Source: Agelas oroides (lineage: Eukaryota > Porifera > Demospongiae > Agelasida > Agelasidae). Taken from it: a stretch of 64,000 bases of DNA. Below the pieces are notes generated by a model, which was given only the letters and a program-made list of their open reading frames with translations, had not been told where the DNA came from and did no database searches. Below are positions 43,801-58,790 of this stretch, piece after piece (the first letter of the stretch is position 1; every line of letters begins with the position of its first letter). The position numbers and the translations under genes were made by a program. Location: positions 3,104,085 through 3,168,084 of the forward strand of contig OX422192.1 of assembly GCA_949130485.1 (NCBI GenBank), in the 5' to 3' direction.

Positions 43801-44742
43801 CTGGACTCTACCTCACTCTACCACACTCTACCCTGGCTCAACCCGACTATTCCTCACTCTACCACACTCTACCCTGTCTTGACCCGACTCTACCTCACTC
43901 TACTACACTCTACCCCGACTCTTCCTCACTCTACTACACTCTACCTCGATTCTACCTCACTCTTCCACACTCTACCCTGGCTCGACCCTACTCTACCTCA
44001 CTCTACCACACTCTACCTTGACTCGACCCGACTCTACCTCACTCTACCACACTCTACCCGGAATCTACCTCACTCTACCAGACACTACCCCGACTCTACC
44101 TCACTCTACCACACTCTACCCTGGCTCTACCCGAATATACCTTACTCTACCACACCCTACCCAGACTCCACCTCACTCTACAACACTCTACCCCGTCTCT
44201 ACCTCACTCTACCACACTCTACCCCGACTCTTCCTCACTCTACCACAGTCTACCCTGGCTCGACATGACTCCACCTCACTCTACCACACTCTACCCCAAC
44301 TCTACCTCACTCTACCCCCACTCTACCTTATTCTACCACACTCAACCCTGGCTCGACCTGACTCTACCTCACTCTACCAAACTCTACCCTAGCTCGACTG
44401 GACTCTACCTCACTCTACCACACTCTACCCTGGCTCAAAGCGACTATTCCTCACTCTACCACACTCTACCCTGTCTTGACCCGACTCTACCTCACTCTAC
44501 TACACTCTACCCCGACTCTTCCTCACTCTACTACACTCTACCCCGATTCTACCTCACTCTTCCACACTCTACCCTGGCTCGACCCTACTCTACCTCACTC
44601 TACCACACTCTACCTTGACTCGACCCGACTCTACCTCACTCTACCACACTCTACCCGGAATCTACCTCACTCTACCAGACACTACCCCGACTCTATCTCA
44701 CTCTACCACAATCTACACTGACGCTACCTCCCTCTACCACAC
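40855..44742 (+). repeat. Dispersed 3.9-kb duplication, right copy
   Basis: This is the right member of the 5006/5007-offset pair. It carries the same rare variants in the same order as 35849-39735, including GGTTCATCCCGAG near 42325, the GGTCGACCC monomer near 42960 and CAAAGCGAC near 44436. It contains the longest stop-free + strand stretch of the window (42405-44021, 538 codons), opened by TTG rather than ATG. I regard that as a by-product of composition. After 44742 the copies part. Confidence 0.85.
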
Positions 44743-47629
44743 TCTAACCTGGCTCGACCTGACTCTACTTCACTCTACCACACCCTACCCCGTCTCTACC
44801 TCAATCTACCACACTCTACACTGACGCTACCCCACACTACCACACTCTACCCTGGTTCGACCCGAGTCTAACTCACTCTACCACACTCTACCCTGGCTCG
44901 ACCCGACTATACCTCACTCTACCCCACCCTACCCAGACTCTACCTCCCTCTACTACACTCTACACTGAGTCTACCTCTCTCTACCACACTCTAACCTGGC
45001 TCGACCTGACTCTACTTCACTCTACCACACCCTACCCCAACTCTATCTCACTCTACCACACTCTACCCCGTCTCTACCTCAATCTACCACACCCTACACT
45101 GATGCTACCTCACTCTACCACACTCTACCCTGGTTCGACCCGAGTCTAACTTACTCTATCACACTCTACCCTGGCTCGAACCGACTATGCCTCACTCTAC
45201 CACACCCTACCCAGTCTCTACCTCACTCTACCACACTCTACCCCGACTCTACCTCACTCTACCACACTCTACCCCGTCTCCTCCTCACTCTACCACACTC
45301 TACCCTGGCTCGACCCGACTCTACCTCACTCTACCACACTCTACCCCAACTCTACCTCACTCTACCCCGACTCTACCTCACTCTACCACACTCTACCCTG
45401 GCTAGACCCGGCTCTACCTCACTCTACCAAACTCTACCATGGCTCGACTGGACTCTACCTCACTCTTCCACACTCTACCATGGCTCGACCCGACTCTACC
45501 TCACTCTATGACACTCTACCCTGGCTCTACCCGACTCTACCTCACTCTACCACACTCTACCCCGACTCTACCTCACTCTACCACACTCTACCCCAACTCT
45601 ACCTCACTCTACCACACTCTACACTGACTCTACCTCACTCTACCACACTCTACCCTGGCTCCACCTCACTCTACCTCTTTCTACCACACTCTACCCTGGC
45701 TCTACCTGACTCTACCTCACTCTACCACACTCTACCCCGACTCTACCTCACTCTACCACACTCTACCCTGACTCTACCTCACTCTACCACACTCTACCCC
45801 AAATCTACCTCACTCTACCACACTCTACACTGACTCTACCTCACTCTACCACACTCTACCCTGGCTCCACCTGACTCTACCTCATTCTACCACACTCTAC
45901 CCTGGCTCTACCCGACTCTACCTCACTCTACCACACTCTACCCCGACTCTACCTCACTCTACCACACTCTACCCCGACTCTACCTCACTCTACCACATTC
46001 TACCCCGACTCTACCTCATTCTACCACACTCTACCCTGGCTCTACCCGACTCTACCTCACTCTACCACACTCTACCCCGACTCTACCTCACTCTACCACA
46101 CTCTACCCCGACTCTACCTCTCTCTACCACACTCTATCCACGCTCGACCCGAACCTACCTCACTCTACCACACTCTACCCTGGCTCGACCCGACTCTACC
46201 TCATTCTACAACACTGTGCCCTGGCTCTACCCAACTCTACCTCACTCTACCCCACTCTACCCCGACTCTACCTCACTCTACCACACTCTACCCTGCCTCG
46301 ACCCGACTCTACCTCACTCTACCACACTGTACCCTGGCTCAACCCGAGTCTACCTCACTCTACCCCACCTTACCCCGACTCTACCTCACTCTACTACACT
46401 CAACCACGACTCTACCTCACTCTACCACAATCTACCACGACTCTACCTCACTCTACCACACTCTAACCCTACTCTACCTCACTCTACCACACTCTACACT
46501 GACTCTACTTCACTCTACCACACTCTACCCTGGTTCGACCCGAGTCTAACTCACTCTACCACACTCTACCCTGGCTCGACCCGACTCTACCTCACTCTAC
46601 CACACTCTACCCTGGCTCTACCCGACTATACCTCACACTACCACACCCTACCCAGACTCTACCTCACTCTACTACACTCTACGTTGGCTCAACCCGACTC
46701 TACCTCACTCAACCCGACTATACCTTACTCTACCACACCCAACCCACACTCTACCCCGATTCTTCCTCACTCTACCACAGTCTACCTTGGCTCGACCCGA
46801 CTCCACCTCACTCTTCCACACTCTACCCCAACTCTACCTCACTCTACCCCCAATCTACCTCATTCTACCACACTCTACCCTGGCTAGACCTGACTCTACC
46901 TCACTCTACCAAACTCTACTTCACTCTACCACACTCTATCCTGGTTCGATCCGAGTCTAACTCACTCTACCACATTCTACCCTGGCTCGACCTGACTCTA
47001 CCTCACTCTACCACACTCTACCCTGGCTCTACCAGACTATACCTCACCCTACCACACCCTACCCAGATTCAAACTCACTCTACTACACTCTACGTTGGCT
47101 CGACCCCACTCTACCTCACTCTACCACACTCTACCCTGGCTCTACCCGAATATACCTTACTCTACCACACCCTACCCAGACTCCACCTCACTCTACAACA
47201 CTCTACCCCTACTCTACCTCACTCTACCACACTCTACCCCGACTCTTCCTCACTCTACCACAGTCTACCCTGGCTCGACATGACTCCACCTCACTCTACC
47301 ACACTCTACCCCAACTCTACCTCACTCTACCACCACTCTACCTTATTCTACCACACTCAACCCTGGCTCGACCTGACTCTACCTCACTCTACCAAACTCT
47401 ACCCTAGCTCGACTGGACTCTACCTCACTCTACCACACTCTACCCTGGCTCAACCCGACTATTCCTCACTCTACCACACTCTACCCTGTCTTGACCCGAC
47501 TCTACCTCACTCTACTACACTCTACCCCGACTCTTCCTCACTCTACTACACTCTACCCCGATTCTACCTCACTCTTCCACACTCTACCCTGGCTCGACCC
47601 TACTCTACCTCACTCTACCACACTCTACC
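44743..47629 (+). repeat. Satellite segment related to 30-32 kb, 3.4 kb and 44 kb
   Basis: The left part repeats the 30.0-31.3 kb pattern (double CCATGG monomers near 45439 and 45480, CCCCGTCTCCTCC near 45270). From about 46140 it follows the CACTGTGCCCTG module (46216, as at 3406, 4711 and 56336). From about 46.9 kb it matches 43.9-44.7 kb at offset 3015. It is a mosaic of three modules found elsewhere. No gene is seen. Confidence 0.75.
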
Positions 47630-50200
47630 TTGACTCTACCCGACTCTACCTCACTCTACCACACTCTACCCGGAATCTACCTCACTCTACCAGACACTAC
47701 CCGGACTCTATCTCACTCTACCGCACTCTACACTGACGGTACCTCCGTCTACCACACTCTAACCTGGCTCGACCTGACTCTACTTCACTCTACCACACCC
47801 TACCCCATCTCTACCTCAATCTACCACACTCTACACTGACGCTACCTCACACTACCACACTCTACCCTGGTTCGACCCGAGTCTAACTCACTCTACCACA
47901 CTCTACCCTGGCTCGACCCGACTATACCTCACTCTACCCCACCCTACCCAGACTCTACCTCACTCTACCACACTCTACCCCGACTCTACCTCACTCTACC
48001 ACACTATACCCCGTCTCTTCCCCACTCTACCACACTCTACCCTGGCTCGACCCGACTCTAACTCACTCTACCACACTCTACCCCAACTCTACCTCACTCT
48101 ACCCCCACTCTACCTCACTCTACCACACTCTACCCTGGCTAGACCCGACTCTACCTCACTCTACCAAACTCTACCCTGGCTCGACTGGACTCTACCTCAC
48201 TCTACCACACTCTACCATTGCTCGACCCAACTCTACCTCACTCTATCACACTCTACCCTGGCTCTACCCGACTCTACCTCACTCTACCACACTCTACCCC
48301 GACTCTACCTCACTCTACCACACTCTACCCCAACTCTACCTCACTCTACCACACTCTACACTGACTCTACCTCACTCTACCACACCCTACCCAGGTTCGA
48401 CCCGACTCTAACTCACTCTACCACACTCTACCCTGGCTTGACCAGACTCTACCTCACTCTACCAAACTCTACCCTGGCTCGACTGGACTCTACCTCACTC
48501 TACCACACTCTACCCTGGCTCGACCCGACTCTACCTCACTCTATCACACTCTACCTTGGCTCTACCCGACTCTACCTCACTCTACCACACTCTACCCCGA
48601 CTCTCCCTCACTCTACCACACTCTACCCAGGCTCGATCTGACTCTACCTCACCCTACCACACTCTACCCTGGCTCTACCAGACTCTACCTCACTCTACCC
48701 CACCCTACCCCGACTGTACGTCATTCTACTACACTCAATCCCGACTCTACCTCACTCTACCACACTGTATCCTGGCTCGACCCGACTCTAACTCACTCTA
48801 CCACACTCTACCCTGGCTCCACCTGACTCTACCTCACTCTACCACACTCTACCCTGGCTCTACATGATTCTACCTCACTCTACCACACTCTACCCCGACT
48901 GTACCTCACTCTACCACACTCAATCCAGGTTCGTCCCGACTCTACCTCACTCTACCACACTCTACCCTGGCTTGACCCTACTCTACCTCATCTACCACCC
49001 TGTGCCCTGGCTCTACCCGACTCTACCTCACTCTACCCCACTCTACCCCGATACTACCTCACTCTACCACACTCTACCCTGGCTCGACCCGACTCTACCT
49101 CACTCTACCACACTCTACCCCGTCTCTACCTCAATCTACCACACTCTACACTGACTCTACCTCACTCTACCACACTCTACCCTGGTTCGATCCGACTCTA
49201 ACTGACTCTACCACACTCTACCCTGGCTCGACCCGACTCTACCTCACTCAACCAAACTCTACCCTGGCTCGACTGGACTCTACCTCACTCTACCACACTC
49301 TACCCTGGCTGTACCCAACTATACCTCACTCTACCACTTCTACCCAGAATCTACCTCACTCTACCACACTCTACCCCGACTCTACCTCAATCTACCACAC
49401 TCTACACTGACTCTACCTCACTCTACCACACTCTACCCTGGCTCCACCTGACTCTACCTCATTCTACCACACTCTACCCTGGTTCGACTCGAGTCTACCT
49501 CACTCTACCACACTCTTCCCCGACTCTACATCACTCTACCACACTCTACACTGACTCTACCTGACTCTACCATACTCTACCTTGGTTCGACCCGACTCTA
49601 ACTCACTCTACCACACTCTACCCTGGCTCGACCCGACTCTACCTCACTCTACCACACCCTACCCTGACTCTACCTCACTCTACCACACTCTACGCTGGCT
49701 CGACACTACTCTACCTCACTCTACCACACACTACTTTGGCTCGACCCGACTCTACCTCACTCTACCACACGCTACCCTGGCTCTACCCAACTATACCTCA
49801 CTCTACCACACCCTACCCAGACTCTACCTCACTCTACCACACTCTACCCTGACTCTACCTAACTCAACCACACTCTACCCCGTCTCTTCCTCACTCTACC
49901 ACACTCTACCCTGGCTAGACCCGATTCTACCTCACTCTGCCACACTCTACCCCAACTCTACCTCACTCTACCCCCACTCTACCTCACTCTACCACACTCT
50001 ACCCTGGCTAGACCCGACTCTACCTCACTCTACCAAATTCTACCCTGGCTCGACTGGACTCTACCTCACTCTACCACAGTCTACCATGGCTCGACCCGAC
50101 TCTACCTCACTCTATCACACTCTACCCTGGCTCTACCCGACTCTACCTCACTCTACCACACTCTACCCCGACTCTACCTCACTCTACCACACTCTACACT
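47630..50200 (+). repeat. Module A, third copy
   Basis: The series CCCGGAATC (near 47671), GTACGTCATTCTACTAC (near 48714), CCTCATCTACCACCC (near 48987), the CTCGAG monomer (near 49485) and GGCTCGACACTACTC (near 49697) follows the order seen at 1-2500 and at 58.8-61.9 kb. Lengths differ by whole monomers between copies. It is satellite only. Confidence 0.78.
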
Positions 50201-53200
50201 GACTCTACCTCACTGTACCACACTCTACCCTGGTTCGACCCGACTCTAACTCACTCTACCACACGCTACCCTGGCTCGACCCGACTCTACCTCACTCTAC
50301 CAAACTCTACCCTGGCTCGACTGGACTCTACCTCACTCTACCACACTCTACCATTGCTCGACACGACTCTACCTCACTCTATCACACCCTACCCCGACTC
50401 TACCTCACTCTACAACACTCTACGCTAGCTTGACACTTCTCTACCTCACTCTACCACACTCTACGTTGGCTCGACCCGACTCTACCTCACTCTACCACAC
50501 TCTACCCTGGCTCAACCCAGCTATACCTCACTCTACCACACCCTTCCCAGACTCTACCTCACTCTACCACACTCTATCCCGACTCTACCTCACTCTACCA
50601 CACTCTACCCCGTCTCTTCCTCACTCTACCACACTCTACCCTGACTCGACCCGACTCTACCTCACTCTACCACACTCTACCCTGGCTAGACCCGACTCTA
50701 CCTCACTCTACCAAACTCTACCCTGGCTCGACTGGACTCTACCTCGCCCTACCACACTCTACCATTGCTCGACCTGACTCTACCTCACTCTACCACACTC
50801 TACCCCGACTCTACCTCACTATACCACACTCTACCCCGACTCTACCTCAATCTACCACACTCTACCCCGACTCTACCTCACTGTACCACACTCTACCCCG
50901 ACTCTACCTCACTCTACCACACTCTACACTGACTCTACCTCTCTCTACCACACTCTACCCTGGTTCGATCCGAGTCTAACTCACTCTACCACACACTATC
51001 CTGGCTCGACCCAACTCTATTTCACTCTACCACAACCTACCCCGACTCTACCTCAATCTACCACACTCTACACTTACTCTACCTCACTCTACCCCACTCT
51101 ACCCTGGCTCTACCCGACTCTACCTCACTCTACCCCACACTACCCCGACTCTGCCTCATTCTACTACACTCAATCCGGACTCTACCTCACTCTACCACAC
51201 TGTACCCTGGCTCGACGCGACTCTACCTCACTCTACCACACTCTACCCTGGCTCCACCTGACTCTACCTCACTCTACCACACTCTACCCTGGCTCTACCC
51301 GACTCTACCTCACCCTACCACACTCTACACCGACTCTACCTCACTCTATGACACTCTACCCCGACTCTACCTCACTCTACCACACTCTATCCAGGCTCGA
51401 CCCGACTCTACCTCACTCTACCACACTCTACCCTGGATCAACCCGACTCTACCTCATTCTACCACACTGTACCCTGGCTCTACCCGACTCTACCTCACTC
51501 TACCCCACTCTTCCCTGACTCTACCTCACTCTACCACACTCTACCCTGTCTCGACCCAACTCAACCTCACTCTACGACACTGTACCCTGGTTCTACCGGA
51601 CTCTACCTTACACTAACCCACCTTACCCCGACTCTACCTCACTCTACTACACTCAACCCCGATTCTACCTCAATCTACCACAATGTACCCCGACTCTACC
51701 TCACTCTACCACACTCTTCCCCTACTCTACCTCACTCTACCACACTCTACCCTGACTCTACTTCACTCTACCACACTCTACCCTGGTTCGACCCGAGTCT
51801 AACTCACTCTACCACATTCTACCGTGGATCGACCCGACTCTACCTCACTCTACCACACTCTACCCTGGCTCTACCCGACTATACCTCACTCTACCACACC
51901 CTACCCAGACTCTACCTCACTCTACTACACTCTACATTGGCTCGACCCGACTCTAGCTCACTCTACCACACTCTACCCTGGCTCTACCCGACTATACCTT
52001 ACTCTACCACACCCTACCCAGACTCTACCTTACTGTACCACACTCTACCCCGACTCTACCTCACTCTACCACACTCTACCCCGTCTCTTGCTCACTCTAC
52101 CACACTCTACCCTGGCTCGACCCGACTCTACTTCACTCTACCACACCCTACCCCGACTCTACCTCACTCTACAACACTCTACCCCGTCTCTACCTCAATC
52201 TGCTACACTGTACACTTACTCTACCTCACTCTACCACACTCTACTCCAAGTCTACCTCACTCTACCACACTCTACCCTAGCTCGACCTGACTCTACCTCA
52301 CCCTACCACAACCTACCCTGGCTCGACCCGACCGTACCTCACTCCACCCTCGCTCTATCCGACTCTAACTCACTCTACTGCACTCTACCCCGACTCTACC
52401 TCACTCTACCACACTCTACCCTGACTCTACCTCACTCTACCACACTCTACCCTGGCTCGACCCTACTCTACCTCACTCTACCAAACTCTACCTTGACTCG
52501 TCCCGACTCTACCTCACTCTACCAAACTCTACCCTAGCTCGACTGGACTCTACCTCACTCTACCACACTCTACCCTGGCTCGACCCGACTGTACCTCCTC
52601 CACCACACTCTACCCTGTCTCGACCAGACTCTACATCACTCTACCACACTCTACCCCGACTCTACCTCTCTCTGCTACACTCTACCACACTCAACCCCGA
52701 CTCTACCTCACTCTACCGCGGGTGTACCTCACTATACCACACTGTACCCTGGCTCGACCCGACTCTACCTCACTCTACCACACTCTACCCTTGCTCTACC
52801 CAACTCTACCTCACTCTACCTCAATCTACCCCGACTCTACCTCACTCTACCACATTCTACCCCTACTCTACCTCACTCTACCACACTCTACACTGACTCT
52901 ACTTCACTCTACCACACTCTACCCTGGTTCGACCCGAGTCTAACTCACTCTACCACATTCTACCGTGGCTCGACCCGACTCTACCTCACTCTACCACACT
53001 CTACCCTGACTCTACCCGACTATACCTCACTCTACCACATCCTACCAAGACTCTACCTCACTCTACTACACTCTACGTTGGGTCGACCCGACTCTACCTC
53101 ACTCTACCACACTCTACCCTGGCTCTATCCGAATATACCTTACTCTACCACACCCTACCCAGACTCCACCTAACTCTACAACACTCTACCCCGACTCTAC

Positions 53201-53755
53201 CTCACTCTACCACACTCTACCCCGACTCTTCCTCACTCTACCAGAGTTTACCCTGGCTCGACCCGACTCCACCTCACTCTACCACACTCTACCCCAACTC
53301 TACCTCACTCTACCCCCACTCTACCTCATTCTACCACACTCTACCCTGGCTCGACCTGACTCTACCTCACTCTACCACACTCTACTCTAGCTCGACTGGA
53401 CTCTACCTCACTCTACCACACTCTACCCTGGCTCGACCCGACTATACCTCACCCTACCACACCCTACCCTGGCTCAACCCGACTCTACCTCACTCCACAC
53501 TCGCTCGACCCGACTCTAACTCACTCTACTACACTCTACCCCGACTCTACCTCACTCTACCACACTCTACCCAAGCTCGACCTGACTGTACCTCACCCTA
53601 CCACACCCTACCCTGGCTCAACCCGACTCTACCTCACTCCACACTCGCTCGACCCGACTCTAACTCACTCTACCGCACTCTACCCCAACTCTACCTCACT
53701 CTACCACACTCTACCCTGGCTCGACCCTACTCTACCTCACTCTACCACACTCTAC
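50201..53755 (+). repeat. Single-copy, diverged relative of the CCGCGG module
   Basis: The segment holds one set of the landmarks that are amplified at 22.2-29.4 kb: CTTGACACTTCTC near 50426, CAACCCAGCTATACC near 50513, GGTTCTACCGGAC near 51590, and a single CCGCGG at 52716. The stretch about 52518-53590 matches 28820-29890 at offset 23698. Point differences from the amplified copies are more frequent than those among the copies themselves. This suggests it is an unamplified cognate of that block. Confidence 0.78.
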
Positions 53756-56290
53756 CTTGACTCGACCCGACTCTACCTCACTCTACCACACTCTACCCCG
53801 ACTCTAACTCACTCTACCACACACTACCCCGACTCTACCTCACTCTACCACAATCTACACTGAGTCTACCGCTCTCTACCACACTCTAACCTGGCTCGAC
53901 CTGACTCTACTTCACTCTACCACACCCTACCCCAACTCTATCTCACTCTACCACACTCTACCCCGTCTCTACCTCAATCTACCACACTCTACACTGATGC
54001 TACCTCACTCTACCACACTCTACCCTGGTTCGACCCGAGTCTAACTTACTCTACAACACTCTACCCTGGCTCGATCCGACTATACCTCACTCTACCACAC
54101 CCTACCCAGACTCTACCTCACTCTACCACACTCTACCCCGACTCTACCTCACTCTACCACACTCTACCCCGTCTCCTCCTCACTCTACCACACTCTACCC
54201 TGGCTTGACCCGACTCTACCTCACTCTACAAAACTCTACCCCAACTCTACCTCACTCTACCCCGACTCTACCTCACTCTACCACACTCTACCCTGACTAG
54301 ACCCGGCTCTACCTCACTCTACCAAACTCTACCATGGCTCGACTGGACTCTACCTCACTCTACCACCCTCTACCATGGCTCGACCCGACTCTACCTCACT
54401 CTATCACACTCTACCCTGGCTCTACCCGACTCTACCTCACTCTACCACACTCTACCCCGACTCTACCTCACTCTACCACACTCTACCCCAACTCTACCTC
54501 ACTCTACCACACTCTACACTGACTCTACCTCACTCTACCACACTCTACCCTGGCTCCACCTGACTCTACCTCATTCTACCACACTCTACGCTGGCTCTAC
54601 CCGACTCTACCTCACTCTACCACACTCTACCCCGACTCCACCTCATTCTACCACACTCTACCCCGACTCTACCTCATTCTACCACACTCTACCCTGGCTC
54701 TACCCGACTCTACCTCACTCTACCACATTCTACCCCGACTCTACCTCACTCTACCTCACTCTACCACACTCTACCCCGACTCTACCTCACTCTACCACAC
54801 TCTACCCCAACTCTACCTCACTCTACCACACTCTACACTGACTCTACCTCACTCTACCACACTCTACCCTGGCTCCACCTTACTCTACCTCATTCTACCA
54901 CACTCTACCCTGGCTCTACCCGACTCTACCTCACTCTACCACACTCTACCCCGACTCTACCTCACTCTCCCACACTCTACCCCGACTCTACCTCACTCTA
55001 CCACACTCTACCCCGACTCTACCTCATTCTACCACACTCTACCCTGGCTCTACCCGACTCTACCTCACTCTACCACACTCTACCCCGACTCTACCTCACT
55101 CTACCACACTCTACCCCGAATCTACCTCTCTCTACCACACTCTATCCAGGCTCGACCCGACTCTACCTCACTCTACCACACTCTACCTTGACTAGACCCG
55201 ACTCTACCTCACTCTACCACACTCTACCCCGACTCTAACTCACTCTACCACACACAACCCCGACTCTACCTCACTCTACCACACTCTACACTGAGTCTAC
55301 CGCTCTCTACCACACTCTAACCTGGCTCGACCTGATTCTACTTCACTCTAGCACACCCTACCCCGACTCTATCTCACTCTACCACACTCTACCCCGTCTC
55401 TACCTCAATCTACCACACTCTATACTGATGCTACCTCACTCTACCACACTCTACCCTGGTTCGACCCGAGTCTAACTTACTCTACCACACTCTACCCTGG
55501 CTCGATCCGACTATACCTCACTCTACCACACCCTACGCAGACTCTACCTCACTCTACCACACTCTACCCCGACTCTACCTCACTCTACCACACTCTACCC
55601 CGTCTCCTCCTCACTCTACCACACTCTACCCTGGCTCGACCCGACTCTACCTCACTCTACCACACTCTACCCCAACTCTACCTCACTCTACCCCAACTCT
55701 ACCTCACTCTACCACACTCTACCCTGGCTAGACCCGGCTCTACCTCGCTCTACCAAACTCTACCATGGCTCGACTGGACTCTACCTCACTCTACCACACT
55801 CTACCATGGCTCGACCCGAGTCTACCTAACTCTATGACACTCTACCCTAGCTCTACCCGACTCTACCTCACTCTACCACACTCTACCCCGACTCTACCTC
55901 ACTCTACCACATTCTACCCCAACTCTACCTCACTCTACCACACTCTACACTGACTCTACCTCACTCTACCACACTCTATTCTGGCTCCACCTTACTCTAC
56001 TTCATTCTACCACACTCTACCCTGGCTCTACCCGACTCTACCTCACTCTACCACACTCTACCCCGACTCTACCTCACTCTACCACACTCTACCCCGACTC
56101 TACCTCACTCTACCACACTCTACCCCGACTCTACCTCATTCTACCACACTCTACCCTGGCTCTACCCGACTCTACCTCACTCTACCACACTCTACCCCGA
56201 CTCTACCTCACTCTACCACACTCTACCCCGAATCTACCTCTCTCTACCACACTCTATCCAGGCTCGACCCGACTCTACCTCACTCTACCA
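53756..56290 (+). repeat. 1430-bp higher-order repeat pair
   Basis: Copy 1 spans about 53756-55185 and copy 2 about 55186-56110. Shared variants lie at offset 1430, such as CTACCTTGACT (53753 and 55183) and the CCATGG monomer (54334 and 55764). Copy 2 is shorter at the right. Around 54.6-55.1 and 55.9-56.2 kb the sequence is a fairly regular run of plain 31-bp monomers with little marker variation, so register is less certain there. Confidence 0.78.
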
Positions 56291-58790
56291 CACTCTACCC
56301 TGCCTCGACCCGACTCTACCTCATTCTACCACACTGTGCCCTGGCTCTACCCAACTCTACCTCACTCTACCCCACTCTACCCCGACTCTACCTCACTCTA
56401 CCACACTCTACCCTGCCTCGACCCGACTCTACCTCACTCTACCACACTGTACCCTGGCTCAACCGACTCTACCTCACTCTACCCCACCTTACCCCGACTC
56501 TACCTTACTCTACTACACTCAACCACGACTCTACCTCACTCTACGACAATCTACCACGACTCTACCTCACTCTACCACACTCTACCCCTACTCTACCTCA
56601 CTCTACCACACTCTACACTGACTCTACTTCACTCTACCACACTCTACCGTGGTTCGACCCGAAACTACCTCACTCTACCACACTCTACCCTGGCTCTACC
56701 CGACTATACCTCACTCTACCACACCCTACCCAGACTCTACCTCACTCTACTACACTCTACGTTGGCTCGACCCGACTCTACCTCACTCTACCCGACTATA
56801 CCTTACTCTACCACACCCTACCCAGACTCTACCTCACTCTACCACACTCTAACCCGACTCTACCTCACTCTACTACACTCTACCCCGACTCTTCCTCACT
56901 CTACCACAGTCTACCCTGGCTCGACCCGACTCCACCTCACTCTTCCACACTCTACTCCAACTCTACCTCACTCTACCCCCACTCTACCACATTCTACCAC
57001 ACTCTGCCCTGGCTCGACCTGACTCTACCTCACTCTACCAAACTCTACTTCACTCTACCACACTCTACCCTGGTTCGACCCGAGTCTAACTCACTCTACC
57101 ACATTCTACCCTGGCTCGACCCGACTCTACCTCACTCTACCACACTCTACCCTGGCTCTACCCGACTATACCTCACTCTACCACACCCTACCCAGATTCT
57201 ACCTCACTCTACTACACTCTACGTTGGCTCGACCCGACTCTACCTCACTCTACCACACTCTACCCCGACTCTACCTCACTCTACCACACTCTACCCCAAC
57301 TCTACCTCACTCTACCACACTCTACACTGACTCTACCTCACTCTACCACACTCTACCCTGGCTCCACCTGACTCTACCTCATTCTACTACACTCTACCCT
57401 GGCTCTACCCGACTCTACCTCACTCTACCACACTCTACCCCGACTCTACCTCACTCTACCACACTCTACCCCGACTCTACCTCACTCTACCACACTCTAC
57501 CCCAACTCTACCTCACTCTACCACACTCTACACTGACTCTACCTCACTCTACCACACTCTACCCTGGCTCCACCTTACTCTACCTCATTCTACCACACTC
57601 TACCCTGGCTCTACCCGACTCTACCTCACTCTACCACACTCTACCCCGACTCTACCTCACTCTACCACACTCTACCCCAACTCTACCTCACTCTACCACA
57701 CTCTACCCCGACTCTACCTCATTCTACCACACTCTACCCTGGCTCTACTCGACTCTACCTCACTCTACCACACTCTACCCCGACTCTACCTCACTCTACC
57801 ACACTCTACCCCAAATCTACCTCTCTCTACCACACTCTATCCAGGCTCGACCCGACTATACCTCACTCTACCACACCCTACCCAGATTCTACCTCACTCT
57901 ACTACACTCTACGTTGGCTCGACCCGACTCTACCTCACTCTACCACACTCTACCCTGGCTCTAACCGAATATACCTTACTCTACCACACCCTACCCAGAC
58001 TCCACCTCACTCTACAACACTCTACCCCGACTCTACCTCACTCTACCACACTCTACCCCGACTCTTCCTCACTCTACCACAGTCTACCCTGGCTCGACAC
58101 GACTCCACCTCACTCTACCACACTCTACCCCAACTCTACCTCACTCTACCCCCACTCTACCTCATTCTACCACACTCTACCCTTGCTCGACCTGACTCTA
58201 CCTCACTCTACCAAAGTCTACTTCACTCTACCACACTCTACCCTGGTTCGACCCGAGTCTAACTCACTCTACCACATTCTTCCCTGGCTCGACCCGACTC
58301 TACCTCACTCTACCACACTCTACCCTGGCTCTACCCGACTATACCTCACTCTTCCACACCCTACCCAGATTCTACCTCACTCTACTACACTCTACATTGG
58401 CTCGACCCGCATCTACCTCACTCTACCACACTCTACCCTGGCTCTACCCGAATATACCTTACTCTACCACACCCTACCCAGACTCCACCTCACTCTACAA
58501 CACTCTACCCCGACTCTACCTCACTCTACCACACTCTACCCCACCTCTACCTCACTCTACCCCCACTCTACCTTATTCTACCACACTCAACCCTAGCTCG
58601 ACTGGACTCTACCTCACTCTACCACACTCTACCCTGGCTCAACCCGACTATTCCTCACTCTACCACACTCTACCCTGTCTTGACCCGACTCTACCTCACT
58701 CTACTACACTCTACCCCGACTCTTCCTCACTCTACTACACTCTACCCCGATTCTACCTCACTCTTCCACACTCTACCCTGGCTCGACCCT
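56291..58790 (+). repeat. Satellite segment, mosaic of modules seen at 46 and 57 kb
   Basis: The left part is the CACTGTGCCCTG module (56336), like 46216 but missing a base near 56463 (CTCAACCGAC). The middle (57.2-57.8 kb) is mostly plain 31-bp monomers. The right part carries GAATATACC near 57968 and near 58450 and resembles 38.5 and 43.5 kb. It is satellite only. Confidence 0.72.
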
